Source: Methanobacteriota archaeon (GTDB lineage: Archaea; Thermoplasmatota; Poseidoniia; Poseidoniales; Thalassarchaeaceae). From it: DNA of 62,786 nt. Positions within the stretch are counted from its first letter, which is position 1. Each line of letters begins with the position of its first letter. The notes under the pieces are model-generated. The model saw only the letters and a list, made by a program, of their open reading frames with translations. It ran no database searches and was not told where the DNA came from. Position numbers and translations under genes: made by a program. The stretch covers positions 73,617 through 136,402 of the forward strand of contig JAAZXW010000012.1 in assembly GCA_014239955.1 (NCBI GenBank), read 5' to 3'. This document shows, in pieces, positions 17,401 to 26,400 of this stretch.

Positions 17401-18213
17401 TTATTCCTGCTCAGTCCTCTGATTCGCAGCCACTGCTGCAATTGCCAGTGCCCCGAGGCCCGCCATCAATCCGAATCCAGGAAGGCCACCTGGCAGGCTT
17501 CCTCCGTCTTCGTCCCCGCCTTCTCCTTCTGGATCTACTGCCTCGGTCATGTTGATGAGGGGGAAGTTCGCCTCTGCGGTCATCCCATCCTCGTTGTTTG
17601 AGTAGTAGAATCTGAACTCACCTGTGCAGTCAGAAGTTGGAATCAGACAATCTAATCCATTCCACCCCGGTGCTGAGTAATCAATGTCCAAGACAGGCTC
17701 CTCCTGGCTCTTGTTCCACACTGTCATATTGTTATCAACGGGAATCTCCCATCTGATTTGTTCGTCATTGAAACTATTGTCTGTTGCAGGGAATACCTGG
17801 GATGCCACAGCAAGGTTGCCCCTGCGAAGTGTTAGCGTCAAGCAACTCTTCTCTTGCTCTGGGTCGCATTCGTCAGAGAAAATAGCAATTCCAATCTCGA
17901 TAATTATGGTCCCGTTGGGGTTCAGGTACATGTTCTCATTGAAGTTGTCCTGGCTCCTGCATGAGAGTGAGATTTCCACTTGCCCACTGCCATAGGTCCT
18001 TGCACCGTAGCCCTCCTCTGCAGAACCGGTCGAGTCGTTGCTGTCGAAGTGAGTCCAGCACGATGACAGGTCCGAAGTTCCCCAGAAGTGCATATGTGGG
18101 TTTTCCACCGAAGGTTGCCTCGGATCATCAGCCGCCTGTGCGGATGCTGGCGCTACCACTACTGAGGATAGCATGAAAAACGCCATACTGAGTGCAATGA
18201 GTCTGTTTGTCAT
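17401..18213 (-). CDS. Secreted protein with PGF-CTERM-like anchor (paralogue B)
   Basis: No enzymatic family recognised. From ATG 18213 the protein has about 270 residues: signal peptide MTNRLIALSMAFFMLSSVVVAPASAQ, an acidic ectodomain, and the C-terminal tail GGLPGFGLMAGLGALAIAAVAANQ, a PGF-CTERM-like sorting signal. It shares with the adjacent paralogue A the motifs MHFWG/LHFWG, SCWTHFD/NCWGSFD, a Glu-rich AEEGYGAR, CRSQDNFNENMYL/CRMKYDFDENVYL and FRFYYSNNEDG. The frame extends upstream to 18285, but that overlaps ftsZ. Cysteines occur in similar positions. It lies immediately downstream of ftsZ, on the same strand; the ectodomain may be a beta-sandwich, judged only from alternating hydrophobic strands. 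Confidence 0.75.
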   Translation of the reverse strand: MTNRLIALSMAFFMLSSVVVAPASAQAADDPRQPSVENPHMHFWGTSDLSSCWTHFDSNDSTGSAEEGYGARTYGSGQVEISLSCRSQDNFNENMYLNPNGTIIIEIGIAIFSDECDPEQEKSCLTLTLRRGNLAVASQVFPATDNSFNDEQIRWEIPVDNNMTVWNKSQEEPVLDIDYSAPGWNGLDCLIPTSDCTGEFRFYYSNNEDGMTAEANFPLINMTEAVDPEGEGGDEDGGSLPGGLPGFGLMAGLGALAIAAVAANQRTEQE

Positions 18214-18262
18214 CAGATTTCTCTCCAATCGGTCATGTTTGAGGCTTCTCCATACCCGTTCA

Positions 18263-19393
18263 CTAGTCAAACCTCTGGAAACCACCTTCGGAGGAGCGCT
18301 CCCTGGTCTTCCTGGCTATGTTCAGAGCCTCACCAAGCATGTTGGCACTGACCATCTCTCTGCCCAGCCTCTCGTGAGCCACTCCAGTGATGATCGACAT
18401 GACTTTGATCGTGTCCCCGAATGCCGGGTCCTGCCTGGCTCCAAAGATCACGTTTGCATTGGGCGAGAGCCGGGCAGTCATCAGGTCGCAAACCTGATTG
18501 GCTTGCTCGAGAGTCATGTACGGCCCGCCAGTTACGTGAATCAGTGCCCCAGTCGCTCCGTCTATCTCGATGTCCAGGAGAGGATGGTTCAGGGATTCGT
18601 GCACGACCTCCTCGGGCCCTTGGTCGCTCTCACCGTAGAGCATCATGGTAACGCCACCCCCCTTCATTATCGAGCGCACGTCAGCGAAGTCGAGGTTGAT
18701 CAGGCTAGGCAGGGTGATTGTCTCCACCACTCCCTTCACAATCTCGGCGATCAGTTGGTCCATGATGCTGAAGGCCTCATCCAGCGGGAGGTTGGGGACG
18801 AAGTGCAGTAGTCTGTTGTTGTCTAGGACGAGAACGGCATCTGCAGCTTTCCGGACTAGATCTAGTCCCTCGAGTGCGAGTTCCATACGCTTCTTCCTCT
18901 CGACTGTGAAAGGGGTAGTTACGACAGCTACGACCAGTGCACCCGATCTCTTCGCCTCCTCAGCGATAATCGGGGCTATCCCTGTGCCAGTTCCACCACC
19001 TAGTCCTGCGGTGACGAAGACGAGGTCTGCACCGTCAACGATTTTGGTGATAACGTCTCTACCAGCCTCAGCGCACCTTCTCCCCATGACTGGATCTCCA
19101 CCAGCACCGAGCCCTTTCGTGATGTGACGGCCAACCAGAAGCTTCTGCATGGCTCTGGTGTTGTCGAGATGCTGCTTGTCCGTGTTGATTGCTACGGTGA
19201 TGGCTCCCTCCACACCTATGTGGGTGATCCTGTTCATCGTGTTGTTTCCAGAACCACCGCAGCCACAAACCAGTATTCGCGGATCAGGTGGCCCGAAGCT
19301 CTCCAACTCTTTGTCAGTGAGTGCTGTGGGTATCCTTGTCGGTGCGTTGGAAACCCCTCCTGGGGATACTGAACTACTGGGTACCTCTACCAT
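18263..19393 (-). CDS. ftsZ: Cell division GTPase FtsZ
   Basis: Tubulin-like GTPase that polymerises into the division ring. The N-terminal Rossmann segment [17 protein letters not shown], the NTD loop AINTDKQHL, the tubulin signature GGGTGTG (residues 132-138) and the following [13 protein letters not shown] are all present, and the T7-loop synergy region [17 protein letters not shown] contains the catalytic NxDxxD-type residues. Length is 376 residues with a short acidic/aromatic C-terminal tail ending GGFQRFD. No other division gene is seen in the window. A GTAATAGG element about 35 nt upstream could be the TATA box. Two PGF-CTERM-like surface protein genes follow on the same strand. Confidence 0.97.
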   Translation of the reverse strand: MVEVPSSSVSPGGVSNAPTRIPTALTDKELESFGPPDPRILVCGCGGSGNNTMNRITHIGVEGAITVAINTDKQHLDNTRAMQKLLVGRHITKGLGAGGDPVMGRRCAEAGRDVITKIVDGADLVFVTAGLGGGTGTGIAPIIAEEAKRSGALVVAVVTTPFTVERKKRMELALEGLDLVRKAADAVLVLDNNRLLHFVPNLPLDEAFSIMDQLIAEIVKGVVETITLPSLINLDFADVRSIMKGGGVTMMLYGESDQGPEEVVHESLNHPLLDIEIDGATGALIHVTGGPYMTLEQANQVCDLMTARLSPNANVIFGARQDPAFGDTIKVMSIITGVAHERLGREMVSANMLGEALNIARKTRERSSEGGFQRFD

Positions 19394-19588
19394 AATAACG
19401 CCTTGTGCATCCCAGGCATTTCTGCCTATTACGCTCCCTCAGTCTTCTCTTTGCCTTCTTAACCGTTGAGGAATAGAGACAGGTCCAGAAGGCGATTATC
19501 AGACCCACATGAATTAGCGGCCTTAACGAATAGGTCAGCCCCCCATTACCGGAAAGCGAGATAAGGCGAGAGGCCCTCCATTGCTCTG

Positions 19589-19692
19589 CCGCGCTTAGCT
19601 CAGTTGGCTAGAGCACCTGACTGTAGACTGGAAACAAATGGTTGTAGGCAGCCATCAGGGGGTCCCCGGTTCAAGTCCGGGAGCGCGGACCA
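19589..19692 (+). tRNA. tRNA-Tyr (anticodon GTA) with 27-nt intron
   Basis: Acceptor CCGCGCT/AGCGCGG (C1-G72 as usual for archaeal tRNA-Tyr), D arm with AGTTGGCTA loop, anticodon stem CCTGA (19616-19620) / TCAGG (19655-19659), T arm CCCGG-TTCAAGT-CCGGG, discriminator A and encoded CCA (19690-19692). The anticodon GTA is at 19623-19625. A 27-nt intron (19627-19653) lies after position 37, the canonical archaeal site, so splicing by the tRNA endonuclease is expected. Confidence 0.95.
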
Positions 19693-20103
19693 CTAACCCT
19701 TCAGTTCTTCGAGCGGGATCCGAATCGATGGTATTCTGAATGGGAACATGTGGCGACTAGTCTTTGGTGGGAAAACGCCACCCGATAACCCCATCTCCAG
19801 AACTTCATGCTTGGTTATGGATTCTCTTCCGCAGTCAGGCCAGACACCAACATTTACAGATTCATCCAAAAGATAATCGACCATTAAAACAGGTACTCTT
19901 TCGAGGCCCAGTAGCCTTGCAGCAGTCCATTTATGATGACCATCCAAGATGACAAGGGAATCGCGATCCACAATGATCGGCTTGTAGAATCCCATAGCAA
20001 GCAGCTTGGAAGACCTCTTCTCCAGATTGTCAGGAATGACCTCCTCGTGACCTCTCAGAGAGCCAATCTCAATGAGAATTACTCCGTCCATATGACCACT
20101 CAT
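19693..20103 (-). CDS. Small ParB/SerK-like domain protein
   Basis: The 136-residue product has a ParB-N-like fold signature: IPDNLEKRSSKLLAMGFYKPIIVDRDSLVILDGHHKW (seen as IIVDRDSLVILDGHHKW and TAARLLGLERVPVLMVDY). The DGHHKWTAA motif is that of ParB-type nucleotidases and of the archaeal ADP-dependent serine kinase SerK. At 136 residues it is much shorter than SerK, so catalytic activity as a serine kinase is uncertain. There is no partner ParA gene here, so a chromosome partition role is unlikely. The stop codon directly abuts the CCA of the convergent tRNA-Tyr gene. Confidence 0.7.
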   Translation of the reverse strand: MSGHMDGVILIEIGSLRGHEEVIPDNLEKRSSKLLAMGFYKPIIVDRDSLVILDGHHKWTAARLLGLERVPVLMVDYLLDESVNVGVWPDCGRESITKHEVLEMGLSGGVFPPKTSRHMFPFRIPSIRIPLEELKG

Positions 20104-20128
20104 CGTTCCTCAATCATGCAAGCAGGCT

Positions 20129-20136
20129 CATAAATG
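20129..20136 (+). promoter_or_regulatory. Putative TATA element of the eL15 gene
   Basis: CATAAATG lies about 35-39 nt upstream of the eL15 start in a gene-free stretch. A short leader with a GAGGT ribosome-binding site (20160-20164) would result. This is a weak motif judged by position only. Confidence 0.4.
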
Positions 20137-20170
20137 AGTTCTAGGTCGGCGGGCCGCTAGAGGTCTAATG

Positions 20171-20758
20171 ATGGGTTTGCACAAGCACGTAGGTGAAGTC
20201 TGGAAGCAGCCCAAAGATGGCCTCCCATCTAGGTACCGAATCGATAGGATGGCTGCCTGGAGGAAAGATCCAGTTTTCTCTCGGATCAAAAAACCCACTC
20301 GTATAGATGCAGCTAGAAGGGTTGGCTACAAGGCAAAGCAAGGAGTCGTTGTAGTTCGTACCAGAGTTCGACGTGGCGGTCTGAGGAAGGGCAAGGTGCA
20401 CATGAAGAGAAAGCCTTCCAAGGCTGGAATCAAGAAGATCACCATGGGCAAGTCGATTCAGAGAATAGCCGAAGAGAGATCTTCGAGAAGATACCCGAAC
20501 CTAGAGGTCCTCAACTCATATTGGGTCGGAGAGGACGGCAAGAACAAGTTCTACGAAGTTATCATGATCGATCCAGAGCATCCCGCGATCAAGTCTGACA
20601 AGGACCTAGGATGGGTTTCCAGCGGTTCAAGCCATCGAGGACGAGCCTTCAGGGGTAAGACCGGGGCAGGCAAGAGAGGAAGGGGACTATTGAACAAGGG
20701 CAAGGGAGCAGAGAAACTCCGACCCAGCCTAAAGGCGAACAAGAACCGTGGAAAGTAG
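20171..20758 (+). CDS. rpl15e: Large ribosomal subunit protein eL15
   Basis: An archaeal/eukaryotic-specific 50S protein. The sequence MGLHKHVGEVWKQP is the eL15 N-terminus; then SRYRIDRMAAWRKDP, RIDAARRVGYKAKQGVVVVRTRVRRGG, RRYPNLEVLNSYWVGEDG, YEVIMIDPEHPAI and the basic C-terminus GLLNKGKGAEKLRPSLK all match. An ATG at 20168 is also in frame; ATG 20171 fits the family N-terminus and leaves better spacing to GAGGT. Length of about 195 residues is normal. It follows the tRNA-Tyr/ParB-like pair and precedes a PRC-barrel gene. Confidence 0.97.
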   Translation: MGLHKHVGEVWKQPKDGLPSRYRIDRMAAWRKDPVFSRIKKPTRIDAARRVGYKAKQGVVVVRTRVRRGGLRKGKVHMKRKPSKAGIKKITMGKSIQRIAEERSSRRYPNLEVLNSYWVGEDGKNKFYEVIMIDPEHPAIKSDKDLGWVSSGSSHRGRAFRGKTGAGKRGRGLLNKGKGAEKLRPSLKANKNRGK

Positions 20759-20806
20759 TCTTACTATTCCGTCAGATTGATGCAGAGTGATGAATGGCAT
20801 CCCACT

Positions 20807-21061
20807 ATGGCGGACCGTCACGCATCGGAAATCAGGGGATTACCGGTAATTATTCCCGATGGACGACTGCTGGGTACGGTCCATGATACGGTTATTGACG
20901 TAAACAACTGGTCATGCACACATATTTTTGTTTCAGACCCACCCGATGCATTGGTTGAGGGGCGAACGCACGTCGCCGTGCCATGGAACTGGGTCAGGTC
21001 AGTCGGAGACGTAGTCCTATTGCGGTGGTTCCCCCAGACTCCCATTCCTCGAAATCTCTAG
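20807..21061 (+). CDS. PRC-barrel domain protein
   Basis: A small (84-94 residue) protein with a single PRC-barrel fold: ASEIRGLPVIIPDGRLLGTVHDTVIDVNNW, then HIFVSDPPDAL and VAVPWNWVRSVGDVVLLR. The order of beta strands, G-x-x-h-G-x-h-x-D-h-h-h-D, is diagnostic. In archaea such proteins occur near translation and RNA-processing genes and the fold is shared with RimM; a ribosome- or RNA-associated role is plausible here next to eL15 but unproven. ATG 20807 is favoured; an in-frame ATG at 20777 adds ten residues. Confidence 0.85.
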   Translation: MADRHASEIRGLPVIIPDGRLLGTVHDTVIDVNNWSCTHIFVSDPPDALVEGRTHVAVPWNWVRSVGDVVLLRWFPQTPIPRNL

Positions 21062-21120
21062 ATTCAACCATCGAACGTGATTGCGATACCGTTCAAAAGG
21101 AAAGGGCGAACGGCCGAACG

Positions 21121-23325
21121 ATGCGTCTCGTCTGCGTTTTCATGGTCTCGCTCCTCCTGGCAACCACGGCTTCCGTTGGCGCCACAACCACCAAGGGGGT
21201 AATTTCTTGCTCAAACTCGAGCCTAGACGCACTCCCTGGAAACTGGAGTATGCCCGACCAGGCGTGTCTGAGGGTCGATTTGGGAGTCCTTCTCCCCGGA
21301 GACTCTCTGTTTTTCGAAATCTCATCCGATTCTGATATAGACATCCTGCTCTTCCCTTCGAACACAGTTTCAGTTTATCAGAACGAACAATCTTACCGGA
21401 TTGACTCAGTTTGGATTAGCGAGTCCGTGTTCGAGTCGTTCTCTGGAGAAGGCGAGTGGCATTGGACGGTTCCATCCGATCGAGACTCAACAAGGTGGTA
21501 CCTCGTGATAGACAACCTGGCACATCCCCAAGACTCAGGAGAGGGCTCGCAAGGAGGACAATCTTCCGAAGTTACTCTCGATGGTGGGATGATTTCTCCT
21601 CAGCAATTTACCCTCTCCGATTCAATTCACAGGGTTGGTCCTGGTGACTATTCAATTGTCTACGGTCCTCTCACCGTGGACGAGGGCACGATCGTGGAAA
21701 TTAATGCTAGAACCATGGGTGGGGAACCGGACATTTTCGTTATGACCGAGACGGCTTTCTCTTACTACTCACCAACCTCAAACTGGTCTTCTTCTCTAAG
21801 GATAATTACAGCTGACATGCTACTCGTGTCCAACGAACGTACCATCTCATGGGAGGCTAGTGACACCGAGGGCGAAGATCTGTACATTGTGGTGGATAAT
21901 CGCCCGGGACCCGGAGGGGGTGGTGCAGGAACCTCCAATGCCGCTGTGACTGTGACCGTCACTCTTAGGCCAGTGCTGGAACCTTCCATCTCCAGTCAGA
22001 CCAATCTCGACTCCGTTGATGTTGGTGCTCTGGTGACCCTCTCTGCATCTGGAACACCAAACAAATCTGACCAGATTCCTGACTCGGGATTTTTTTGGGA
22101 CATCGATGGGGATGGAGTCAATGACTGGAGCGGGATTACAATGGATCACCATTGGGAAGAACCGGGTAACTACACTGTCCGCCTATCGGTAACATCGGTC
22201 GATTCTAGGAGTGCCAGTGTCTCTAGAACAATAATGGTGAATGACATGTCTGCTCCCATGGTTTCCCTTGGTGTCTCAGGAGAGGTAACGAAAGGCTTCG
22301 GAGAACAACTTTCCATCAGTGGTACGTTCACGGACAATTGGGGTGTGGAGAGTCTGGATTGGATGATTGATGGGGAAACAATACTCTCCAACTACTCCCT
22401 TACGGACCCTACTTCGACCCTACTCCTGCAGGTTTCAAACGACTACTCACCGGGTCAACATGTGATTTCTCTGGTTGTTAGGGATAGGTCTGGAATGACC
22501 ACTCAGCAAGATGCTCTAGTGAATTTCATCGATGTCACAGCTCCTGAGATCTCACAGTATGAAGCTCAGATCGAAGTAAACTACGGAGCTCCAACAATCC
22601 TGCAGATTTTCGCGCAGGATAATCAGTCGGAGGGACTCGATTACACTTGGACAATAGGGCAGGGTACTGACAATGAGATTCAGTTCAGTGGACCCTTGGT
22701 AGTCTACGAATTCGACTCAGAGGGGCCGACAAATGTGGTATGCAGAATTGAGAACGATGCTGGCCTCGCCTCCTATGCGGATATCCTGGTCGTCGTAAAA
22801 GAAAGCGAAACCAGCAGTGGGCTCGATCGACAGGTCATCGCAGCCATCGCAGTAATCCTCGTGATCATAATTTCAGTGGCGGCTTTCTTCCTGTATAATT
22901 CTGCAGTGAGTCGCAGAATGTCAGAATTCTCCGAAGTCGAAGAGGAAGATGACCCGCCCAAACAACCCCACTCCCCTCAAATGCAGGCTCAGATGTGGAG
23001 CAGGGGTGACACACCCTCCTCATTCAAACCACCTCAAGAGGTAACGACAAGCCCATTACCCGGAGATGAAATGTTTGATCTGCTCGACTCACCTCAATCA
23101 GCCCGAGAGGAAACCAGAGTACCAATGGATTTGGGAGATTCTCTACTCGGTGACCTCCAATCTACTCCTGAGGAAATCAATTCCGAACCCCCTGCAGGGA
23201 CAACGGTTAGGTCGGATTGCAGTAAATGCTCCAGAGCATTCGAGATAACACTTCCAGAAGGTCTTGATGCAGCGTACACCAATTGCCCTCATTGTGGCTC
23301 AGAAGAGATGGTCGGAATCAACTAA
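21121..23325 (+). CDS. Secreted PPC/PKD-domain membrane protein with cytoplasmic zinc ribbon
   Basis: A 734-residue surface protein. ATG 21121 begins a signal peptide (MRLVCVFMVSLLLATTASVGA); the frame is open back to 20983 but that part overlaps the PRC-barrel gene. Two N-terminal beta domains resemble pre-peptidase C-terminal domains (SDIDILLFP and EPDIFVMTE, each followed by YLVIDN or YIVVDN). A PKD-like domain follows (FFWDIDGDGVNDWSG ... NYTVRLSVTS), then two Ig-like modules. A single helix (about 610-630) leads to a roughly 115-residue cytoplasmic tail ending in a zinc ribbon with CSKC and CPHC. A TATA-like TTCAAAAGG lies about 25 nt upstream. First gene of the surface-protein run. Function unknown. 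Confidence 0.8.
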   Translation: MRLVCVFMVSLLLATTASVGATTTKGVISCSNSSLDALPGNWSMPDQACLRVDLGVLLPGDSLFFEISSDSDIDILLFPSNTVSVYQNEQSYRIDSVWISESVFESFSGEGEWHWTVPSDRDSTRWYLVIDNLAHPQDSGEGSQGGQSSEVTLDGGMISPQQFTLSDSIHRVGPGDYSIVYGPLTVDEGTIVEINARTMGGEPDIFVMTETAFSYYSPTSNWSSSLRIITADMLLVSNERTISWEASDTEGEDLYIVVDNRPGPGGGGAGTSNAAVTVTVTLRPVLEPSISSQTNLDSVDVGALVTLSASGTPNKSDQIPDSGFFWDIDGDGVNDWSGITMDHHWEEPGNYTVRLSVTSVDSRSASVSRTIMVNDMSAPMVSLGVSGEVTKGFGEQLSISGTFTDNWGVESLDWMIDGETILSNYSLTDPTSTLLLQVSNDYSPGQHVISLVVRDRSGMTTQQDALVNFIDVTAPEISQYEAQIEVNYGAPTILQIFAQDNQSEGLDYTWTIGQGTDNEIQFSGPLVVYEFDSEGPTNVVCRIENDAGLASYADILVVVKESETSSGLDRQVIAAIAVILVIIISVAAFFLYNSAVSRRMSEFSEVEEEDDPPKQPHSPQMQAQMWSRGDTPSSFKPPQEVTTSPLPGDEMFDLLDSPQSAREETRVPMDLGDSLLGDLQSTPEEINSEPPAGTTVRSDCSKCSRAFEITLPEGLDAAYTNCPHCGSEEMVGIN

Positions 23326-23370
23326 CCCCACTGAAACCGTGATATTCAGAGGTTCAAGCAGGGCAATACC

Positions 23371-23378
23371 CTATAGTG
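23371..23378 (+). promoter_or_regulatory. Putative TATA element of the 1463-residue surface protein gene
   Basis: CTATAGTG is centred about 28 nt before ATG 23403. It abuts the inverted repeat at 23378-23394. The distance fits either leaderless transcription or a very short leader. Confidence 0.4.
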
Positions 23379-23394
23379 CACCTCTAAGAGGTGC
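23378..23394 (+). promoter_or_regulatory. Perfect inverted repeat containing the Shine-Dalgarno sequence
   Basis: GCACCTC-TAA-GAGGTGC is a perfect 7-bp inverted repeat with a 3-base spacer. Its right arm contains GAGGTG, a strong ribosome-binding sequence ending about 9 nt before ATG 23403. As RNA it would hide the ribosome site in a hairpin; as DNA it would be an operator between the TATA box and the start codon. Confidence 0.55.
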
Positions 23395-23402
23395 GGTCTA
23401 GA

Positions 23403-26400
23403 ATGGACCGAGAACCGCATCCGAGGAAAGAACCCCCGGGATCGACAAAGCTCACTCTAATTCTAGCAGTAATCTTCGCCTCTCCGCTACTTCTTCCCTT
23501 CTCAAGTGTCAATGGGGAACCTAGATTCGAATCTAGCGACTTCGGGGTACTCGAGGAACTCAACGAGATGCTCGATGAGAGGGATTCTTTCCTCGGCTCA
23601 AACTCGGTCTCACCTTTGGCGGATGCAAGAATTGACACGGTTCGCGACTCAGTCATTTCTTCGGGCCCAGATCGACCTATCTCTGCGGTCGGTCCAACTA
23701 TCGACGGGCTCTCACTGGTCAGCACATCGCCACCGGCTCCCGAACACCCGGCTCCTTACGACCTATTGCTTACTGGGGGAAATAACCCTGGAATGGTCGA
23801 CAACATCTGGCAGACCCTATTCAACATAACAGACTACGTTATTTGGACTCAGCACATAGACGTCAATGGCCAAATCACCGAGCAGTACCAGGTAGTCTCA
23901 TTCAGCTCCTCCCTATTCTCTCTCCTAAACACAAACACCGAGGCCCTACTGCATTCAGTAGACGTTGATGGTGATGGCGACGACGACATCCAAGTCGGAT
24001 TGACGGTAGACGTAGAGTTCATTGGCGGTTGGGGCATAGAGGATGGCACTCTTTGGATTGAGCCCGGAATAGAATTCACAGTCAGGGACATAGGAAACAG
24101 TGCCTCGGATCCCGATTGGGATAACATGGAGGCACTCCACGTATCCCTGATCAAGGCTTTCTCCTACTCGGCTTCCGGCTCACTACTGAATCTCGGAGAA
24201 GGAGAGAGCTACGTTTGGGTAATCGACTCGAGGTTCACCACCCCGCCAAATGACTTCAAGTTCGAAGTTGGAATAGAGAGGCTATTCTTCGATCTAGCCG
24301 GAACTGGCCAGGATTTCGCCGCGACCCTCCTTGCCGCCATTACAGACCCATTCGGGCTCGCAAACCCTCCAGAAGAGTCCGGAATCACATTTGCATCCAT
24401 AGCTGCCCCCTACTCATTGAGATTCGAAAACGGTGGTCAGGACGAGTGCTCTGAGAGTTACAACACCTCAGAGCTTTACACAAGAAGCTCTATGGAGATT
24501 TCATGTGGTGTTTCAGCAGGATTTGGCTACATCCACTATTCGCCACCGGATGACAATTCCAAAAGAAAGATGTGGGAGCTCGCATACATCGAAGCCAGAT
24601 TCCACCCGCACGGGGAGTCAAAGCGACTCCCAAGTTCTGCTGAACTTATCGTCCGAACAGACAGCGTTCTCCCCACCGCAGGAGGTTTGGAGGGAGAGAA
24701 GAGTCTCACTACTCTAGAGTACTGGGCAGATCGAAGATCGGACCTACACATCCACTTCCACGAGGATCGCTCAGAATTGCCCGAATCGGAGTCAGACGGC
24801 TCATTCGGAAATACCACCGATTCACTTGGTTGGTTCAGGGGAATGCCTGCTGGGACTCTTTCCGAGGGACAGATAGAGAGGGCATTCCGAATGCTAGGGT
24901 CGGTGGATCAACCAGAACTACCGGGAGATATCCCAGAGAGACTGGGGTTAATCATCGGAATCAAGAACTTCACTCGCGATAGCAGTCAGAACGTGGACGA
25001 CCCCACACTACCAGTGAATCCAGCAGACCCACCAGATAGCCTGATCGTAGTTAGGTCAGTCCAGCCAATCCAAGAGTTGGACTACACGTCTTGGTTCTCT
25101 CGTGGCGGGGAGAGTCAGGACCACAGACGAATACACATCTTCGCAGACTCAATTCCATCTGCAGTTGCAGTGTACGGGTCATTCGGACTCGGAGGTTCAG
25201 CGGAATCGAACAACTCTCTAGACTCAGGAAATAATCTAGACTTCATCTCCAAGATAGTAGACTCAGTCATCCTCAACATCGTTGACGTATTCCTTGATGT
25301 GGGGAGTATCTTGAATGAAGTCCCATCTACGCTAGTGGAGCTGATCAGTGGAAGCGTTGACGCGGGAGGAATCTCAGGAAGGGAGATGCACCTTCTCATG
25401 ACTGATAATTGGCTAGCATCAAGAAATCCATTCCCACTAGACGAACTTTCGATGCAAACCGGATCCTCGGACCATCTAACATCACCGGGAAACCATGTCA
25501 TCCTGTCGCGAGACCGTGGTCTTGGCATGATTCAAACAGATCACGGTCCGAAGGACCCCCTTGTCCCAATCGCAGCCAGCATTAACTTCTCTGGACTCCA
25601 AGCCTTCTCCCTAGTGGATTCCAACTCCTCCGACACCCAGGAACTGACCCTCAAGACAGTTTCCAATGACGATATCAGATTGGCCTACGTCAGTCATCGG
25701 ACGTCTTCCTTGGAGGATTCAGATTACCAATCTGCATGGCTATCCGACGTTCCCAACAACATTACAATCTCGGTATCGCCTAGTGGCGTTGACTACTCTG
25801 CATCTTCGGAAATAGGCTCGATTATCTATTCTGGATTCGACGGCTCCCACCGACAGGCCGTACGGATATCCGGCTTCCCCAGCTCTTTCTCAACAACATC
25901 GGGCTCGGTCCTCTCTTGGTCTTCAGACTCCCCTATCGACCTGATTGAGGCTCAGATCAGTGACTCAACAGAGCCACTGTCCATGGTCGGCGACCACTTC
26001 CTCTTCCATCACGATCCTATGAGCAACACCTCGTCTTTGTCAGCTACTGTATCCGGGGTCAGCGAGGTGGGGTGGATCCCCCCCCTCGAGGAAGGCGCTC
26101 CCGGAAATGCGGGCATTGGCACAGCATTCGCCACCATAGAGGGAAGGAACGCAATGAGCATCAACATCGGAAACGCCCCCTCAAGTGAGAATCTCCCGCT
26201 GAACGTGCTAGCTGAGATCGACCCCCTGCCCTCCAGCCTGTCGGTTCAGATTCCTACTGGTTCCGATGCGGGACCATCCCTCGACATACCCGAACTAAAC
26301 TCTTCACAGGGAATGACTGGGGTCGCATTCTTCATCGGGGGGTTCTCAGATCTGGGGAGGTCGGTAAACGGGGTCCTATCTGGAATAACCACGGACATCT

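Noticed and set aside
19394-19588. 195-bp gap between ftsZ and tRNA-Tyr, examined for a small RNA
   Set aside because: No stable fold or conserved box seen; probably just the two divergent promoters.
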